Shown piece after piece: positions 1 through 7,641 of a stretch of 56,304 nt of DNA. Location: positions 1 through 56,304 of the forward strand of contig JAIUOH010000022.1 in NCBI GenBank assembly GCA_020161315.1. Direction: 5' to 3'. The notes below the pieces were generated by a model, which made no database searches, was not told the DNA's origin, and saw only the letters and a list, made by a program, of their open reading frames with translations. The position numbers were made by a program, and so were the translations under genes. The DNA comes from Actinomycetota bacterium (lineage in GTDB: Bacteria > Actinomycetota > Actinomycetes > Actinomycetales > Microbacteriaceae). Position 1 is the first letter of the stretch. Every line of letters begins with the position of its first letter.

Positions 1-20
1 ACACCGCCAACTGAGCCAAA

Positions 21-62
21 AGTGCGAGCGCGCAACCGCTTCCAGGTACGCGCGCTCGCACT
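21..62. terminator. Hairpin, probable terminator of an upstream gene
   Basis: The arms AGTGCGAGCGCGC (21-33) and GCGCGCTCGCACT (50-62) are perfectly complementary over 13 bp, with a 16-base loop. There is no clear T-run, which is common for actinobacterial terminators. It probably ends transcription of a gene outside the left edge. Confidence 0.5.
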
Positions 63-123
63 TCCCGATCGTTACATCAACGCTTCCCAATGCACCGGCT
101 AAACAGATTGCAGACAAACGCTG

Positions 124-277
124 AGCATTCAACTTGGAAACCGGAATCAGCGGGAGCGAGGATGCCTTGAGAAATAGTTCACTCCAAGTCCCCTAAACGA
201 CTCAGCCAGAGGGAACGCTGGAAAAGTCCGGCACTTAACCTGGAAGACCGAAATTCAGGCGGGCCGCGATGCCTTGC
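124..277. repeat. Imperfect direct repeat, two units of about 47 bases
   Basis: The segments 124-170 and 231-277 align along their whole length with scattered differences, with the start-to-start distance 107 bases. Both begin GCAYTYAACYTGGAA and both contain GATGCCTTG near their end. Neither lies in a recognisable gene. The origin is unknown; they could be remains of a duplicated element or of a decayed gene. Confidence 0.45.
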
Positions 278-360
278 AAATCAGGGCCTCCCGATATTTG
301 CTTAACCACCCACGAGTGGAAGTTTGGGAAATCATTCCCTTCTTTTCATGAAATACATTT

Positions 361-394
361 GAACGGCCGGAGATCATTGAATCTCCGGCCGTTC
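361..394. terminator. Hairpin with perfect 14-bp stem
   Basis: Arms GAACGGCCGGAGAT (361-374) and ATCTCCGGCCGTTC (381-394) pair perfectly around a 6-base loop. The sequence that follows on the plus strand is only mildly T-rich. It resembles an intrinsic terminator and would separate the gene at 541 from anything upstream. Confidence 0.55.
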
Positions 395-540
395 GTCGTT
401 TCACCCCAACCATTGAATTCCGTAGGCGTGTAGCGGATGCTTCGCCTTTCGCGTTCGGGATTTCCCTCGCACGGTTCTGGCTGACGAGTGCGCCAAGTGA
501 CTCAAGCGCTCGTTAGCATTGAGAAAACGAGAGGTGAGTC

Positions 541-921
541 ATGTCTGAAGACGTAACAGTCAACTTGATCCGCACCCTGGTCGAGAACCTGGAAAACGCG
601 CCTGAGCAGTGGGTGTCTCTGGCAATGGTGCTCGGTTTCGACACAACTAAGGTGTATCGCACTTTCGGGTTCGCATACGACGAGACCGGCAAGGATCACG
701 CGGTCACGGTATCGCCCTACGACATCCGACCAGCGGTTAAGGCCTACACCGATCAGCATTACGCGCAGGGAGAGAGTTTGCCGGTCAGCCTGCTCGTGCA
801 GTTCGACCGCGGGACCGGTCGATTCGAGGTGACCTTCGAAGACACCGATGAGGATCGCTGGCGAGTCACCCCGGCCACTTTCTCATCGATCAGAGACGAA
901 CTGCGCCCGAACTTTAGCTGA
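541..921 (+). CDS. Small soluble protein, YezG/DUF600 immunity-like
   Basis: This is a 126-residue acidic protein without signal peptide or membrane segment. The early PEQW motif, the aromatic GFAYDE segment and the C-terminal LLVQFDRGTGRFEVTFE strand, followed by an acidic patch, resemble the YezG (DUF600) family. Known YezG proteins act as immunity partners of LXG/YeeF-type toxins. No toxin gene is visible here, so a toxin-neutralising role is only an inference. The start has a GAGAGGTGA ribosome binding site. It converges with the TPR-SUKH operon on the other strand, whose proteins also carry an immunity-type fold. The family call is tentative; a plain hypothetical protein is the alternative. 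Confidence 0.5.
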   Translation: MSEDVTVNLIRTLVENLENAPEQWVSLAMVLGFDTTKVYRTFGFAYDETGKDHAVTVSPYDIRPAVKAYTDQHYAQGESLPVSLLVQFDRGTGRFEVTFEDTDEDRWRVTPATFSSIRDELRPNFS

Positions 922-997
922 TCGGCGGTGGATCGGGAAAATCGATGCCGAGGGTTGCTTCGAGCGCGTCGAGCCCTGGCAGCTCGCGCGCTGCTGA

Positions 998-2278
998 CTA
1001 TGCGCCCACTCGCGCATCCCTGCCCCCGAAGGCGACGACGCGATCCCACACCCAGTCGGCAAAGCTCGGTGCGATCTCGACGTCGGGGCCTTCGCTCGAC
1101 CAGCAGAAAAGCCTTCCACCCATTGCCTCGAGAAGATAGCGGCCCTCATCATCGGTAGCGATAAGCCAGAAATAGTCTGACTTCGACGCCCACGGCGCGA
1201 ACGCTCCCTCGGCTGCCTCGATAGCTGCGTCAGTCTCGGCGACTTCTGCGTGGCTGAGCAATCGAAAGTTGCCCTCTGCGCCCCAGAGCACGCCGGTGCC
1301 TGGCATCTGCCCGTCGTGCCACTCGAGCACATCATCGAGCCCACTGGCCTGGCTCGCGTCGTCAAGCTCAAGGGGAGCGTGAAGCGCGGCTGCAAGAGCA
1401 TCCGGCATGACACGATCGAGTGCGGCAAGCGCATCTTTCAGGCCCGTGCCGAGGTACTTGTCTCGGAGCACCTTCCACGCAAACTCACCCGAGCCGAGCT
1501 CACGCATCTTTTCGAGCGTGGCGTCGCCCCGCTCGATCGGTGTGAGAAACCCTCTCGTGAGCGCAACGCCAACGTGCGCCGTGTGCAACGTTGGGTCTTC
1601 TCGCAGCAACGCATGAAACTGGGCGAGCGCGTCATCGGGCCGATAGTCGTAGAGCCGTGCGAAACCGAGCACGAGCCCGAGCATCTGGTCCGTGGGGTCG
1701 GCCTCAATCGCCTGCTCAACCGCGGGAACAATGAGTTCGGGAGGAGCCATCGTCGCCCAAAGCCGAGTGGCGCGCTGGCCCAGCGCCAAAGCGTGCTCTT
1801 CGGAGCCGAGCTGTGCTGCGCTTCTCACAGCCTCGTCGAAGAGCTGGATCGACCGTTCGCGCTGGCCCGTATATGCGAGCGCTGCACCGAGTTCCATCTG
1901 TTCAAGCCAGCTAGCCTCGGGATCCTCGCGAAGCACTATCTCTGTGAGGCGGAGCGCCTCGGCGAAGTTGCCCTCGGCCTGTTCGAGGTCGCGAAGGCTC
2001 TTCACCGCATTGAGAAACTGGTGGTCTCGGCGACCCATGAGGCCCTGCAGCAGGCGCCTCGCCTCGGCGATCTCGCCGCATGCTTCGCGGTGCAGTGCGA
2101 GCAGATTGATCATCCCGGTGAAGGCGGGTTCGCGCGAGAGCACACTCTGCGCAAGTTCGGCGATCCGGGGATGCGTCGGCTGGGCGTCATACAGCTCCCA
2201 CGCAAGGTCTCGATCGTGTTCGATCGAGCTACGCTCGGCGTCGTCGTGCGGCAGGGGCACCGTACCGTTGCCATTCAT
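998..2278 (-). CDS. TPR-repeat protein with SUKH-like C-terminal domain (paralog 2)
   Basis: This is a 426-residue soluble protein. About residues 15-300 are helical repeats of TPR type, with recurring blocks such as ALAYTGQRERSIQLFDEA and ADPTDQMLGLVLGFARLYDY. The last 110 residues look like a SUKH (SMI1/KNR4) fold: a GNFRLLSHAEV start, then WLIATDDEGRYLLE, then EIAPSFADWVWDRVVAFGG. The ATG at 2278 overlaps the previous gene's stop as ATGA, so I chose it over a longer frame. The protein is clearly paralogous along its full length to the gene just upstream. SUKH proteins are often immunity or scaffold modules; the role here is unknown. Confidence 0.7.
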   Translation of the reverse strand: MNGNGTVPLPHDDAERSSIEHDRDLAWELYDAQPTHPRIAELAQSVLSREPAFTGMINLLALHREACGEIAEARRLLQGLMGRRDHQFLNAVKSLRDLEQAEGNFAEALRLTEIVLREDPEASWLEQMELGAALAYTGQRERSIQLFDEAVRSAAQLGSEEHALALGQRATRLWATMAPPELIVPAVEQAIEADPTDQMLGLVLGFARLYDYRPDDALAQFHALLREDPTLHTAHVGVALTRGFLTPIERGDATLEKMRELGSGEFAWKVLRDKYLGTGLKDALAALDRVMPDALAAALHAPLELDDASQASGLDDVLEWHDGQMPGTGVLWGAEGNFRLLSHAEVAETDAAIEAAEGAFAPWASKSDYFWLIATDDEGRYLLEAMGGRLFCWSSEGPDVEIAPSFADWVWDRVVAFGGRDARVGA

Positions 2279-3552
2279 AGCGCATCGATCCTTCCCGGTC
2301 GCCGCTCGTCGCCGCCGAAGGTGACGACGCGATCCCACACCCAATCGGCGAGGCTCGGAGCGATCTCGACGTCTGCCGCCCCTGACACCCGGTGATAGAG
2401 CCGGCCCCCAAAACCTTCGATGAAGTAGCCGCCCGCCTCGTCCGTCGCGATGAGCATTGCGTAGGCCTCAGGATCCCACCCCGGCCACTTGTCAGGATGC
2501 GCCGCAATCTCAGACTCCAAGGCTTCGATCTCGGCGTGCGAAAGCAGTCGGAACGGAGCTTCGAGGCCCCAAGCGTCTCCTGTCCCCTGGTCTTGCCCAT
2601 CGTGCCAGGAGAGCAGCTCCCGGCTGCCCTCGGTGGTCTCGCGGTATTTTCGCTTCAGCGGGCCGCGCAACGCACGAACGAGAGCTCGGGGCAGCACGCG
2701 ATCCAGGGCACTGAGTGCCTGGCTCGCACCAATGTCGAAGAGGCTCTCGTGCAAGCTGCGCCAAAGAACTTCGCCAGCGCCGCTTGCACGCAGGGCCTCT
2801 ATCGTCGTGTCGCCACGCTCGATCGGATCGAGAGCGCCGCGCACCGCGATCAGCCCACCCTGTGCGACAGTGTTCGTCGGGTCCTCTCGAAGCACCCGCA
2901 GCAGCAGGTCACGCGCTTCTTCCGGGCGGTAGTGAAACAAGTACGCATAGGCGAGAGCTATCGACAACGTCTGCTCGGAAGGATCGGCGGCGATCGCCTC
3001 CTCGGCGGCGGTGAGAAACCGCGACGGTGGCGCGGCCGTTGAGAGAAAGCGCACGGCTCGCTTCTGCAGCGCATTCGTGTAACTCTCTGGATCAGTGCGG
3101 CCCGCGTGCTCAACGGACACGTCGATGAGATCCCAGCCAGCTTCTCTGCTTCCGGCGAAGATGGTCGCCGCACCGAGCGTATGAATGTCGAGCCAGTTGG
3201 GCTCAGGCGTCGCTTGTAAGACCTGGTCGGCTATGCGAAGCGACTCGATGTAGTCTCGCGCGTCGTACTCGAGATCGCGCAGAATGCGCAGCGCTGTCAG
3301 CTGGTCATCGTTCTGCATTGCAATGAGCGTGCGAAGATGCGTGCGCGCCTCGTCGAGTTCTCCGCGCACCTGCAGGTGCAGCGCGAGTATGAGCTGCATC
3401 TCTGTGAGGCTGGGGTCGCGAGCCAAGACGCTGCGGGCCAGGTTGCCGACCTTCTTGTGGGTGGGCTGCGCCTGTATAAGCTCTAGGGCGAGATCGCGAT
3501 CGCGAATGATTGCGTCGCGCTCGGGGTCTTCGTCGTGCGAGACCCGGTTCAT
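2275..3552 (-). CDS. TPR-repeat protein with SUKH-like C-terminal domain (paralog 1)
   Basis: This 425-residue protein has the same architecture as its downstream neighbour: N-terminal TPR-like helices and a C-terminal SUKH-like domain with FRLLSHAEIEALESEI, AMLIATDEAGGYFIE and EIAPSLADWVWDRVVTFGG. Shared landmarks include LAxDPS or LSREPA near residue 45, PIERGDTTIE near residue 250 and LSWHDGQ before the C-domain. Its ATG overlaps the stop of the AAA+ ATPase gene as ATGA, so the three genes are translationally coupled. A duplicated substrate-binding or adaptor subunit for the ATPase is a reasonable inference, but no characterised relative is known to me. Confidence 0.7.
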   Translation of the reverse strand: MNRVSHDEDPERDAIIRDRDLALELIQAQPTHKKVGNLARSVLARDPSLTEMQLILALHLQVRGELDEARTHLRTLIAMQNDDQLTALRILRDLEYDARDYIESLRIADQVLQATPEPNWLDIHTLGAATIFAGSREAGWDLIDVSVEHAGRTDPESYTNALQKRAVRFLSTAAPPSRFLTAAEEAIAADPSEQTLSIALAYAYLFHYRPEEARDLLLRVLREDPTNTVAQGGLIAVRGALDPIERGDTTIEALRASGAGEVLWRSLHESLFDIGASQALSALDRVLPRALVRALRGPLKRKYRETTEGSRELLSWHDGQDQGTGDAWGLEAPFRLLSHAEIEALESEIAAHPDKWPGWDPEAYAMLIATDEAGGYFIEGFGGRLYHRVSGAADVEIAPSLADWVWDRVVTFGGDERRPGRIDAL

Positions 3553-4787
3553 CGCATGCCCCGGCGCACGCGGTAGGCGCGCAGCTGCTCGAAGGTGCCG
3601 TCGTCTACGCCGTACTCGATAACCGGGGCCACTTGGTCGAACCAGGTAGTGGTCGATGGGGTGATGCCGGCAGCGGCCGCAAGCAGCGCCTCCGTGGTCA
3701 CCGGAACGATCGCACCAGCGCTCATTGAGGCCTGCATCGACTGCTGCAGCGCGATCTTCGCGACCTGCGCAATGTCGGCACCAGAGAAGCCTTCGGTCAC
3801 GGCGGCTACCGCCCCGAGATCTGTGCCGTTGACGGGCTTGCCCTCGAGGTCACCTTGCAGAATCGCTTCGCGAGCCACCGCGTCTGGGGGCAACACGAGC
3901 ACGGTCTTGTCGATACGGCCGGGGCGGCGCAGAGCGGGATCGATGTCCCACGGCCGGTTGGTCGCGGCGAGAAAGTAGACCCCATCGTTTTCGCTTGTCA
4001 CGCCGTCGAGCTCTTCGAGCAGCTGCGTCACGACCATGCGCATGGCTTGCGAACCGCCGCCGCCCGAAGTTCTGCGGCCACCCAGCGCATCGAATTCGTC
4101 GAAGAAGATCACGCAGGGCGCGGCAGCTCGAGCGTCTTGGAAGATGCTTCGAATCGCCTTCTCGCTGTCGCCGATGTACTTGCTCAACAGGTCGGCGAGC
4201 GTGACGTGAATGAACGCTGCTCCGAGGTCACCCGCAATCGCTTTTGCGATGTGCGTTTTTCCGCAGCCGGGAGGCCCGTACATGAGCAGCGACCCGCCGG
4301 GTTTCTGCCCGAAAGCAGCGGCGAGTTCTGGGTTGCGAAGCGGCGCGAGAAAGGTCGAGTCGATGTGCTGCTTGACCTCGGCAAGGCCAGCGACGTCGGC
4401 GAGCGTCACTGACGGCCGTTCTGCGTCCCACAGGCCGGGTTGATCCAACGCGTCTTCCGAGACGTCGCCGTCCGCGGGAGCCGACACCGGCGTCGGCACA
4501 GAACTCGCCGACGTACCGGAAATGGGAGGTACCTGCGCCGCTGCAGCCTCGGTCGGCGTCGTCGGGCCGTGACCGCTGCGCAGGCGTGTCGCCATGAGGC
4601 GTGCCCTGAGCACGCGGGCGCGAGCAGGATCGCCGCCGTGCGCCTCGAAGGCGTCGACCTCTGACGCCACCCGCTCGGGCTCGTATTGCAACAGCAGCGT
4701 GATGAAATCCTCTCGAAGCGCGGAGTTCTGCGGATCCTGCGCGACTTCAGCCTCGATCACCTCGAGAAAACCCTCATCTTTCGACAT
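3549..4787 (-). CDS. AAA+ ATPase of CDC48/proteasomal-regulator type
   Basis: This is a 412-residue protein with one AAA module. Residues 1-70 form a helical, TPR-like region and residues 75-120 a Pro/Ala/Thr-rich linker. The ATPase has Walker A GPPGCGKT (171-178), Walker B VIFFDEFD (226-233) and a second region of homology ATNRPWDIDPALRRPGRID. The lid contains GFSGADIAQVAK. The start was set at ATG 4787, preceded by AAAGGGGC. It heads an operon whose next two genes start on ATGA overlaps. Such ATPases unfold or remodel proteins; the two TPR-SUKH partners probably supply substrate recognition. It is unlike EccA of type VII secretion, because no ESX genes are nearby. Confidence 0.85.
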   Translation of the reverse strand: MSKDEGFLEVIEAEVAQDPQNSALREDFITLLLQYEPERVASEVDAFEAHGGDPARARVLRARLMATRLRSGHGPTTPTEAAAAQVPPISGTSASSVPTPVSAPADGDVSEDALDQPGLWDAERPSVTLADVAGLAEVKQHIDSTFLAPLRNPELAAAFGQKPGGSLLMYGPPGCGKTHIAKAIAGDLGAAFIHVTLADLLSKYIGDSEKAIRSIFQDARAAAPCVIFFDEFDALGGRRTSGGGGSQAMRMVVTQLLEELDGVTSENDGVYFLAATNRPWDIDPALRRPGRIDKTVLVLPPDAVAREAILQGDLEGKPVNGTDLGAVAAVTEGFSGADIAQVAKIALQQSMQASMSAGAIVPVTTEALLAAAAGITPSTTTWFDQVAPVIEYGVDDGTFEQLRAYRVRRGMR

Positions 4788-5011
4788 CTTGCCCCTTTGT
4801 TTCGTTCTCCTCGAGCCCCCGCTGCTTTCTTCCAAGCTAGACCATGAAAACCTCAAGAAAGCGGCCGAGGTGAGGAATTGATGCCGTGGTTTTGACCCGA
4901 AGGGCGCCAATCACGCGCAAGGTTACTTGCGTGACGCCGAAGGCCTCGCTCAGCCCCGATATCGAACTCTTGCTGCGTCACGCCGTGCGATTGCTGTGCC
5001 GCAGCCGAGCT

Positions 5012-5047
5012 TGTAACGCCAGGGCGTGTGGTGGAAACATCACTAGT
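5012..5047 (+). promoter_or_regulatory. ECF-type autoregulatory promoter of the sigma gene
   Basis: A bipartite motif, TGTAACGCC (5012-5020) and GGAAACATCA (5033-5042), ends four bases before a TAGTGTG that contains the GTG start at 5048. The same two blocks with exactly the same spacing recur at 7095-7133 after the operon. That repetition suggests a promoter read by the neighbouring ECF sigma factor. The transcript would start at or next to the GTG, giving a leaderless message. Confidence 0.6.
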
Positions 5048-5620
5048 GTGACGGGGCAAAAAGGAAGAGTCGATCTTCCCGATACGAGAGCGGGCGACGA
5101 TACCGCCTGGTTCGGTGCGCTCTTTCGCGCCTACCATCCAGTGATGGTTTCAGCCGCTTACAACCGTTTGAACAACAGGGCCGATGCTGAAGAGGTTGCA
5201 GCCGAAGTCTTTCGAATTGCGTGGGATCGACGCCAAACACTCAGGGAAACAAAGCGTTTGGCCTGGCTCTACTCGATCCTCAGAAATGTTGTGGGAAATG
5301 AGTATCGCCGCAGGACGCGGGCCGACAAACGCAGTGAGCGTGCAGCGAGCGAGTTGCTTGCGGTTCCCGACCTGCCGAAGGCAGCTTCTTACCTTTCAGA
5401 TCAACTTGAGGTTCGCGAGGCTGTTGCCGCGTTGTCGCCCAGTGACCGAGAGCTGATCTGGATGGCGTACTGGGAAGAGCTCACCCGCGAGGAGATGGCC
5501 GAGGTGCTGGACTGCTCGACCGCTTCGGTGCGAGTGCAACTTCATCGAGCGCGGGGGCGCTTAAAAGTCGTGCTGCACCATCTTGCGCATCAGAGTTCAG
5601 GAGGTGCGCATCATGATTGA
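5048..5620 (+). CDS. ECF-subfamily RNA polymerase sigma factor
   Basis: This is a 190-residue sigma factor. Region 2 spans about residues 24-92, with the core LFRAYHPVMVSAAYNRLNN, the typical ADAEEVAAEVFRIAW segment and WLYSILRNV. Region 4 spans about residues 122-178, with LSPSDRELIWMAYWEELT and AEVLDCSTASVRVQLHRAR. I chose GTG 5048 because the motif TGTAACGCC-N12-GGAAACATCA ends just before it and because family similarity starts at AWFGALF. An in-frame extension to 4886 exists but would be transcribed through the promoter. Its last 8 bases overlap the next gene, which encodes a membrane partner, so this looks like a sigma/anti-sigma-like pair. Confidence 0.9.
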   Translation: MTGQKGRVDLPDTRAGDDTAWFGALFRAYHPVMVSAAYNRLNNRADAEEVAAEVFRIAWDRRQTLRETKRLAWLYSILRNVVGNEYRRRTRADKRSERAASELLAVPDLPKAASYLSDQLEVREAVAALSPSDRELIWMAYWEELTREEMAEVLDCSTASVRVQLHRARGRLKVVLHHLAHQSSGGAHHD

Positions 5621-6584
5621 CGATGACGCGCTTGACGGCAGGCTGTTTCGCGCTCGCCCCGACACACCACTCAGAGGTGCGCCACTTACAGGTGAGCAAG
5701 AGGAGTTGCTGGCCAGCATTATGGCGAGCGCTGGGGTGGCTCGGCCGAGACGCGCTCGTGGCTCCAAAACGGTGCTCGAACGCTGGTCGCTGGCCGCCGC
5801 ACTGCTTCTGGTGCTCGTGGTCGTAAGCGCGACGGTCTCTGTGTGGCCGGTTCAGACCAGCCATGCGGTCGCGGTGACGCCGAGGGCGCTTCAGATTCAA
5901 CCTCTTCAGGGGAACGCCGAGAACTTGCTCCTAGAACTTTCGGAAAGCGTTGCCGCTGCCGCGGAGCCTCGCCCGGCAACCACGATTCGATTTGAGTTCT
6001 GGGGGCTGGCGCTGTCGCCACAGGGGTCGTCGGTGTCGATGCAGCCGCACGAGACGCTTCTCGACTATCGCTCCGACGGGAGCACAGCGGTTGAGACCCG
6101 AGCTTTGCAGGCATTGGCGGCCGACGGGAGTCCTGTTGACGACCCTGACGCGCGCGACGCGGGCGAGCTGGTCCTATGGCACCTCTATAAGAAAGGTGAA
6201 GCGGTGGGCGTGTTCTCAAAACCGTCGCTGGACACTGAGTGGGGCTCGTTGCTTCGAGAGGGCGAGAGACTGCCCGCAGACGCCGATGCGGCCGGCTATT
6301 TTCGGGCGGTAGCGAACCTGCTGAGCGAGCACCCGCTGAGCGGATCTGAACAGTCCGAGCTGGTGCGTTTCTTAGCGACTCTTCCCGATATTCACGTCGA
6401 GGGGGAACTGATTGATCGCCTCGGGCGACCAGGGGTGGGCTTCGTCGCTCCCGACGGCGACTACCGTCGCATGTTGATCATCAGTCCGGAGCTGGGGGTG
6501 CTGGCCTACGAATTGGTCTATACCGGTTCGAGCCGCACCGATGTTCCGTCGCCAGCCGTCATCGACTACAAAGCCTGGTATTAA
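5613..6584 (+). CDS. CU044_5270-like membrane protein, probable sigma-factor partner
   Basis: This is a 323-residue protein with a cytoplasmic N-terminus of about 55 residues, one membrane segment at about 57-78 and a large outside domain. The N-terminal pattern DTPLRGAPLTGEQEELLASIM and the outer domain of about 240 residues resemble the CU044_5270 family, which is regularly encoded next to ECF sigma factors in actinobacteria. It may hold or release the sigma factor in response to an envelope signal, but no zinc-binding anti-sigma motif (HxxxCxxC) is present. GGAGGT lies 9 bases before ATG 5613, which fixes the start. It overlaps the sigma gene by 8 bases. Confidence 0.7.
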   Translation: MIDDDALDGRLFRARPDTPLRGAPLTGEQEELLASIMASAGVARPRRARGSKTVLERWSLAAALLLVLVVVSATVSVWPVQTSHAVAVTPRALQIQPLQGNAENLLLELSESVAAAAEPRPATTIRFEFWGLALSPQGSSVSMQPHETLLDYRSDGSTAVETRALQALAADGSPVDDPDARDAGELVLWHLYKKGEAVGVFSKPSLDTEWGSLLREGERLPADADAAGYFRAVANLLSEHPLSGSEQSELVRFLATLPDIHVEGELIDRLGRPGVGFVAPDGDYRRMLIISPELGVLAYELVYTGSSRTDVPSPAVIDYKAWY

Positions 6585-6610
6585 CAACCACATTCGCAAA
6601 GGAGCGAAAC

Positions 6611-7087
6611 ATGAAGAGAATCTTGACCCTGACGTTCGCCGTCGTGCTCACGTGTGCTTGGGGAGGGGCCGCAGCCCACGCGCAGCCAACCAGTTTGCAG
6701 CAAGAAGTGAACCAGGTGCTTGCTGATTATCCGGGAGGGGTGCAAACTGGGCCCGCTGAAGTCACCTGGAACGATGGTGACGTCATTCTCACGTTGCGCT
6801 CAGAGCAAAGCAGCACCTACGGAACGGACGCGAGCACGTCAGTTGGTTCCTGCGCAACGGGATACTTCTGCGGCTTCTCCTCGATGAATCTCACGGGGTC
6901 GAAGATTTCGTTTTCATCGTGCACTGCCCCGAACCTGGTTGCACCTCTGGGCTCGCCTGTGAGATCAATCGCGAACGCGCGTAGCTCAGGCAACGTGCTG
7001 GCTTTCAACGGGGGATCGCCGGTTCTCTCTGTGAGCGCCAACTCCTTTGTCAACAACAATCTGACAATCACCAGACTCGGTTGCTGA
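6611..7087 (+). CDS. Small secreted protein, peptidase-inhibitor I36-like
   Basis: This is a 158-residue exported protein. A signal peptide of about 24 residues ends in AAAHA. A region around residues 40-60 reads PGGVQTGPAEVTWNDGDVIL, a lead-in common in Streptomyces-type I36 (SMI-like) inhibitor and beta/gamma-crystallin-like proteins. The core CATGYFCGFSSMNLTGSKI and three further cysteines would form the disulfide-bonded domain. AAAGGAGC precedes the ATG. It is 26 bases after its neighbour and is probably part of the sigma operon, so it may be an envelope-stress product. Inhibitor activity is not shown by sequence alone. Confidence 0.6.
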   Translation: MKRILTLTFAVVLTCAWGGAAAHAQPTSLQQEVNQVLADYPGGVQTGPAEVTWNDGDVILTLRSEQSSTYGTDASTSVGSCATGYFCGFSSMNLTGSKISFSSCTAPNLVAPLGSPVRSIANARSSGNVLAFNGGSPVLSVSANSFVNNNLTITRLGC

Positions 7088-7094
7088 AATTGGT

Positions 7095-7133
7095 TGTAAC
7101 GCCGAGGCGCGAGGCGGAAACATCAATAGTGTG
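7095..7133 (+). promoter_or_regulatory. Second copy of the ECF-type promoter motif
   Basis: TGTAACGCC (7095-7103), GGAAACATCA (7116-7125) and TAGTGTG (7127-7133) repeat the upstream motif of the sigma gene at 5012-5050 with identical spacing. It lies 8 bases after the stop of the secreted-protein gene and points right, but no gene follows on this strand. A GTG at the predicted start opens only short frames of 6 or 22 codons before or through a hairpin at 7150-7179. It could drive a very short RNA, or be left over from a duplication. Confidence 0.55.
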
Positions 7134-7149
7134 GTCACCCACAAAGCGT

Positions 7150-7179
7150 GAACGAACCCCACCGACAGGGGGTTCGTTC
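7150..7179. terminator. Hairpin at the end of the sigma operon
   Basis: Arms GAACGAACCCC (7150-7160) and GGGGTTCGTTC (7169-7179) pair perfectly over 11 bp with an 8-base loop. It lies 17 bases after the predicted start point of the second ECF-type promoter and 63 bases after the operon's last stop codon. It probably ends the operon and could also serve the convergent gene. Confidence 0.6.
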
Positions 7180-7203
7180 GTGAGTACCTCGCGCTAACGG
7201 CCC

Positions 7204-7632
7204 TCACTGGCGCGAGAACAAACGGCCAGGGACCTTCGGGTCTCTGGCCGTTACTCGTTCACCGCCTGGCTCGACAAGGAGGCGCTGTGCATAGCGTGAG
7301 AGAGCTGATTCGTCAGCGAATTGACCGGCCATCGTCAGCTGGGTGTAGTCGGTGAGCCAGAGGCCATCTTCTCCAACCGTCACCACCCCGGTGGCCTGGC
7401 GGCGCATCGCCGAGGGAGCTTGCGGGCTCAATTCGAGGGCCGCATTCGCATCGTCCGGCCCTGGGTAAGCGATGAACAACACCTCACCGTTCATCTGCTC
7501 GACGAAGCGCGCGAGCAGATCTTCGAGCTCCCAATCCTCGTCAACGAAACCGCTGTACGCGTCGGGGGCAACGAGCGCGACGAAGCCGTCCTCGTCTACT
7601 CGCAAATCAGTCGGATCAGTTGCACTCTGCAT
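7204..7632 (-). CDS. Hypothetical soluble protein
   Basis: This is a 142-residue acidic protein without signal peptide or membrane helix. I do not recognise the family. Features include a tryptophan/acid-rich VDEDWELEDLLARFVEQM segment, an aromatic FIAYPGPDDA strand and a basic C-terminus that holds a DNA hairpin. It lies 9 bases downstream of the membrane protein gene on the same strand, so the two may be co-transcribed. Coding is supported by codon use and length, but the function is open. Confidence 0.6.
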   Translation of the reverse strand: MQSATDPTDLRVDEDGFVALVAPDAYSGFVDEDWELEDLLARFVEQMNGEVLFIAYPGPDDANAALELSPQAPSAMRRQATGVVTVGEDGLWLTDYTQLTMAGQFADESALSRYAQRLLVEPGGERVTARDPKVPGRLFSRQ

Positions 7633-7641
7633 GCGCTCATT

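Larger units (their letters stand above)
1..540. other. Non-coding stretch before the first gene
   Basis: I see no convincing protein-coding frame in these 540 bases. The stretch is less GC-rich than the rest and holds two strong hairpins (21-62 and 361-394), an imperfect direct repeat (124-170 and 231-277) and the presumed promoter and ribosome binding site of the gene at 541. A possible -10 box, TAGCAT, lies at 513-518, and a purine-rich GAGAGGTGAG sits just before the ATG. The lower GC and degenerate repeats could mean decayed coding or mobile DNA, but nothing identifies it. Confidence 0.6.

Noticed and set aside
3549-4787. Type VII secretion EccA ATPase
   Set aside because: The AAA module is CDC48-like and no EccB-E, EsxA/B or PE/PPE-type genes are nearby.
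4886-5047. 54-codon N-terminal extension of the ECF sigma factor
   Set aside because: The conserved promoter motif lies inside it and sigma homology begins only after GTG 5048.
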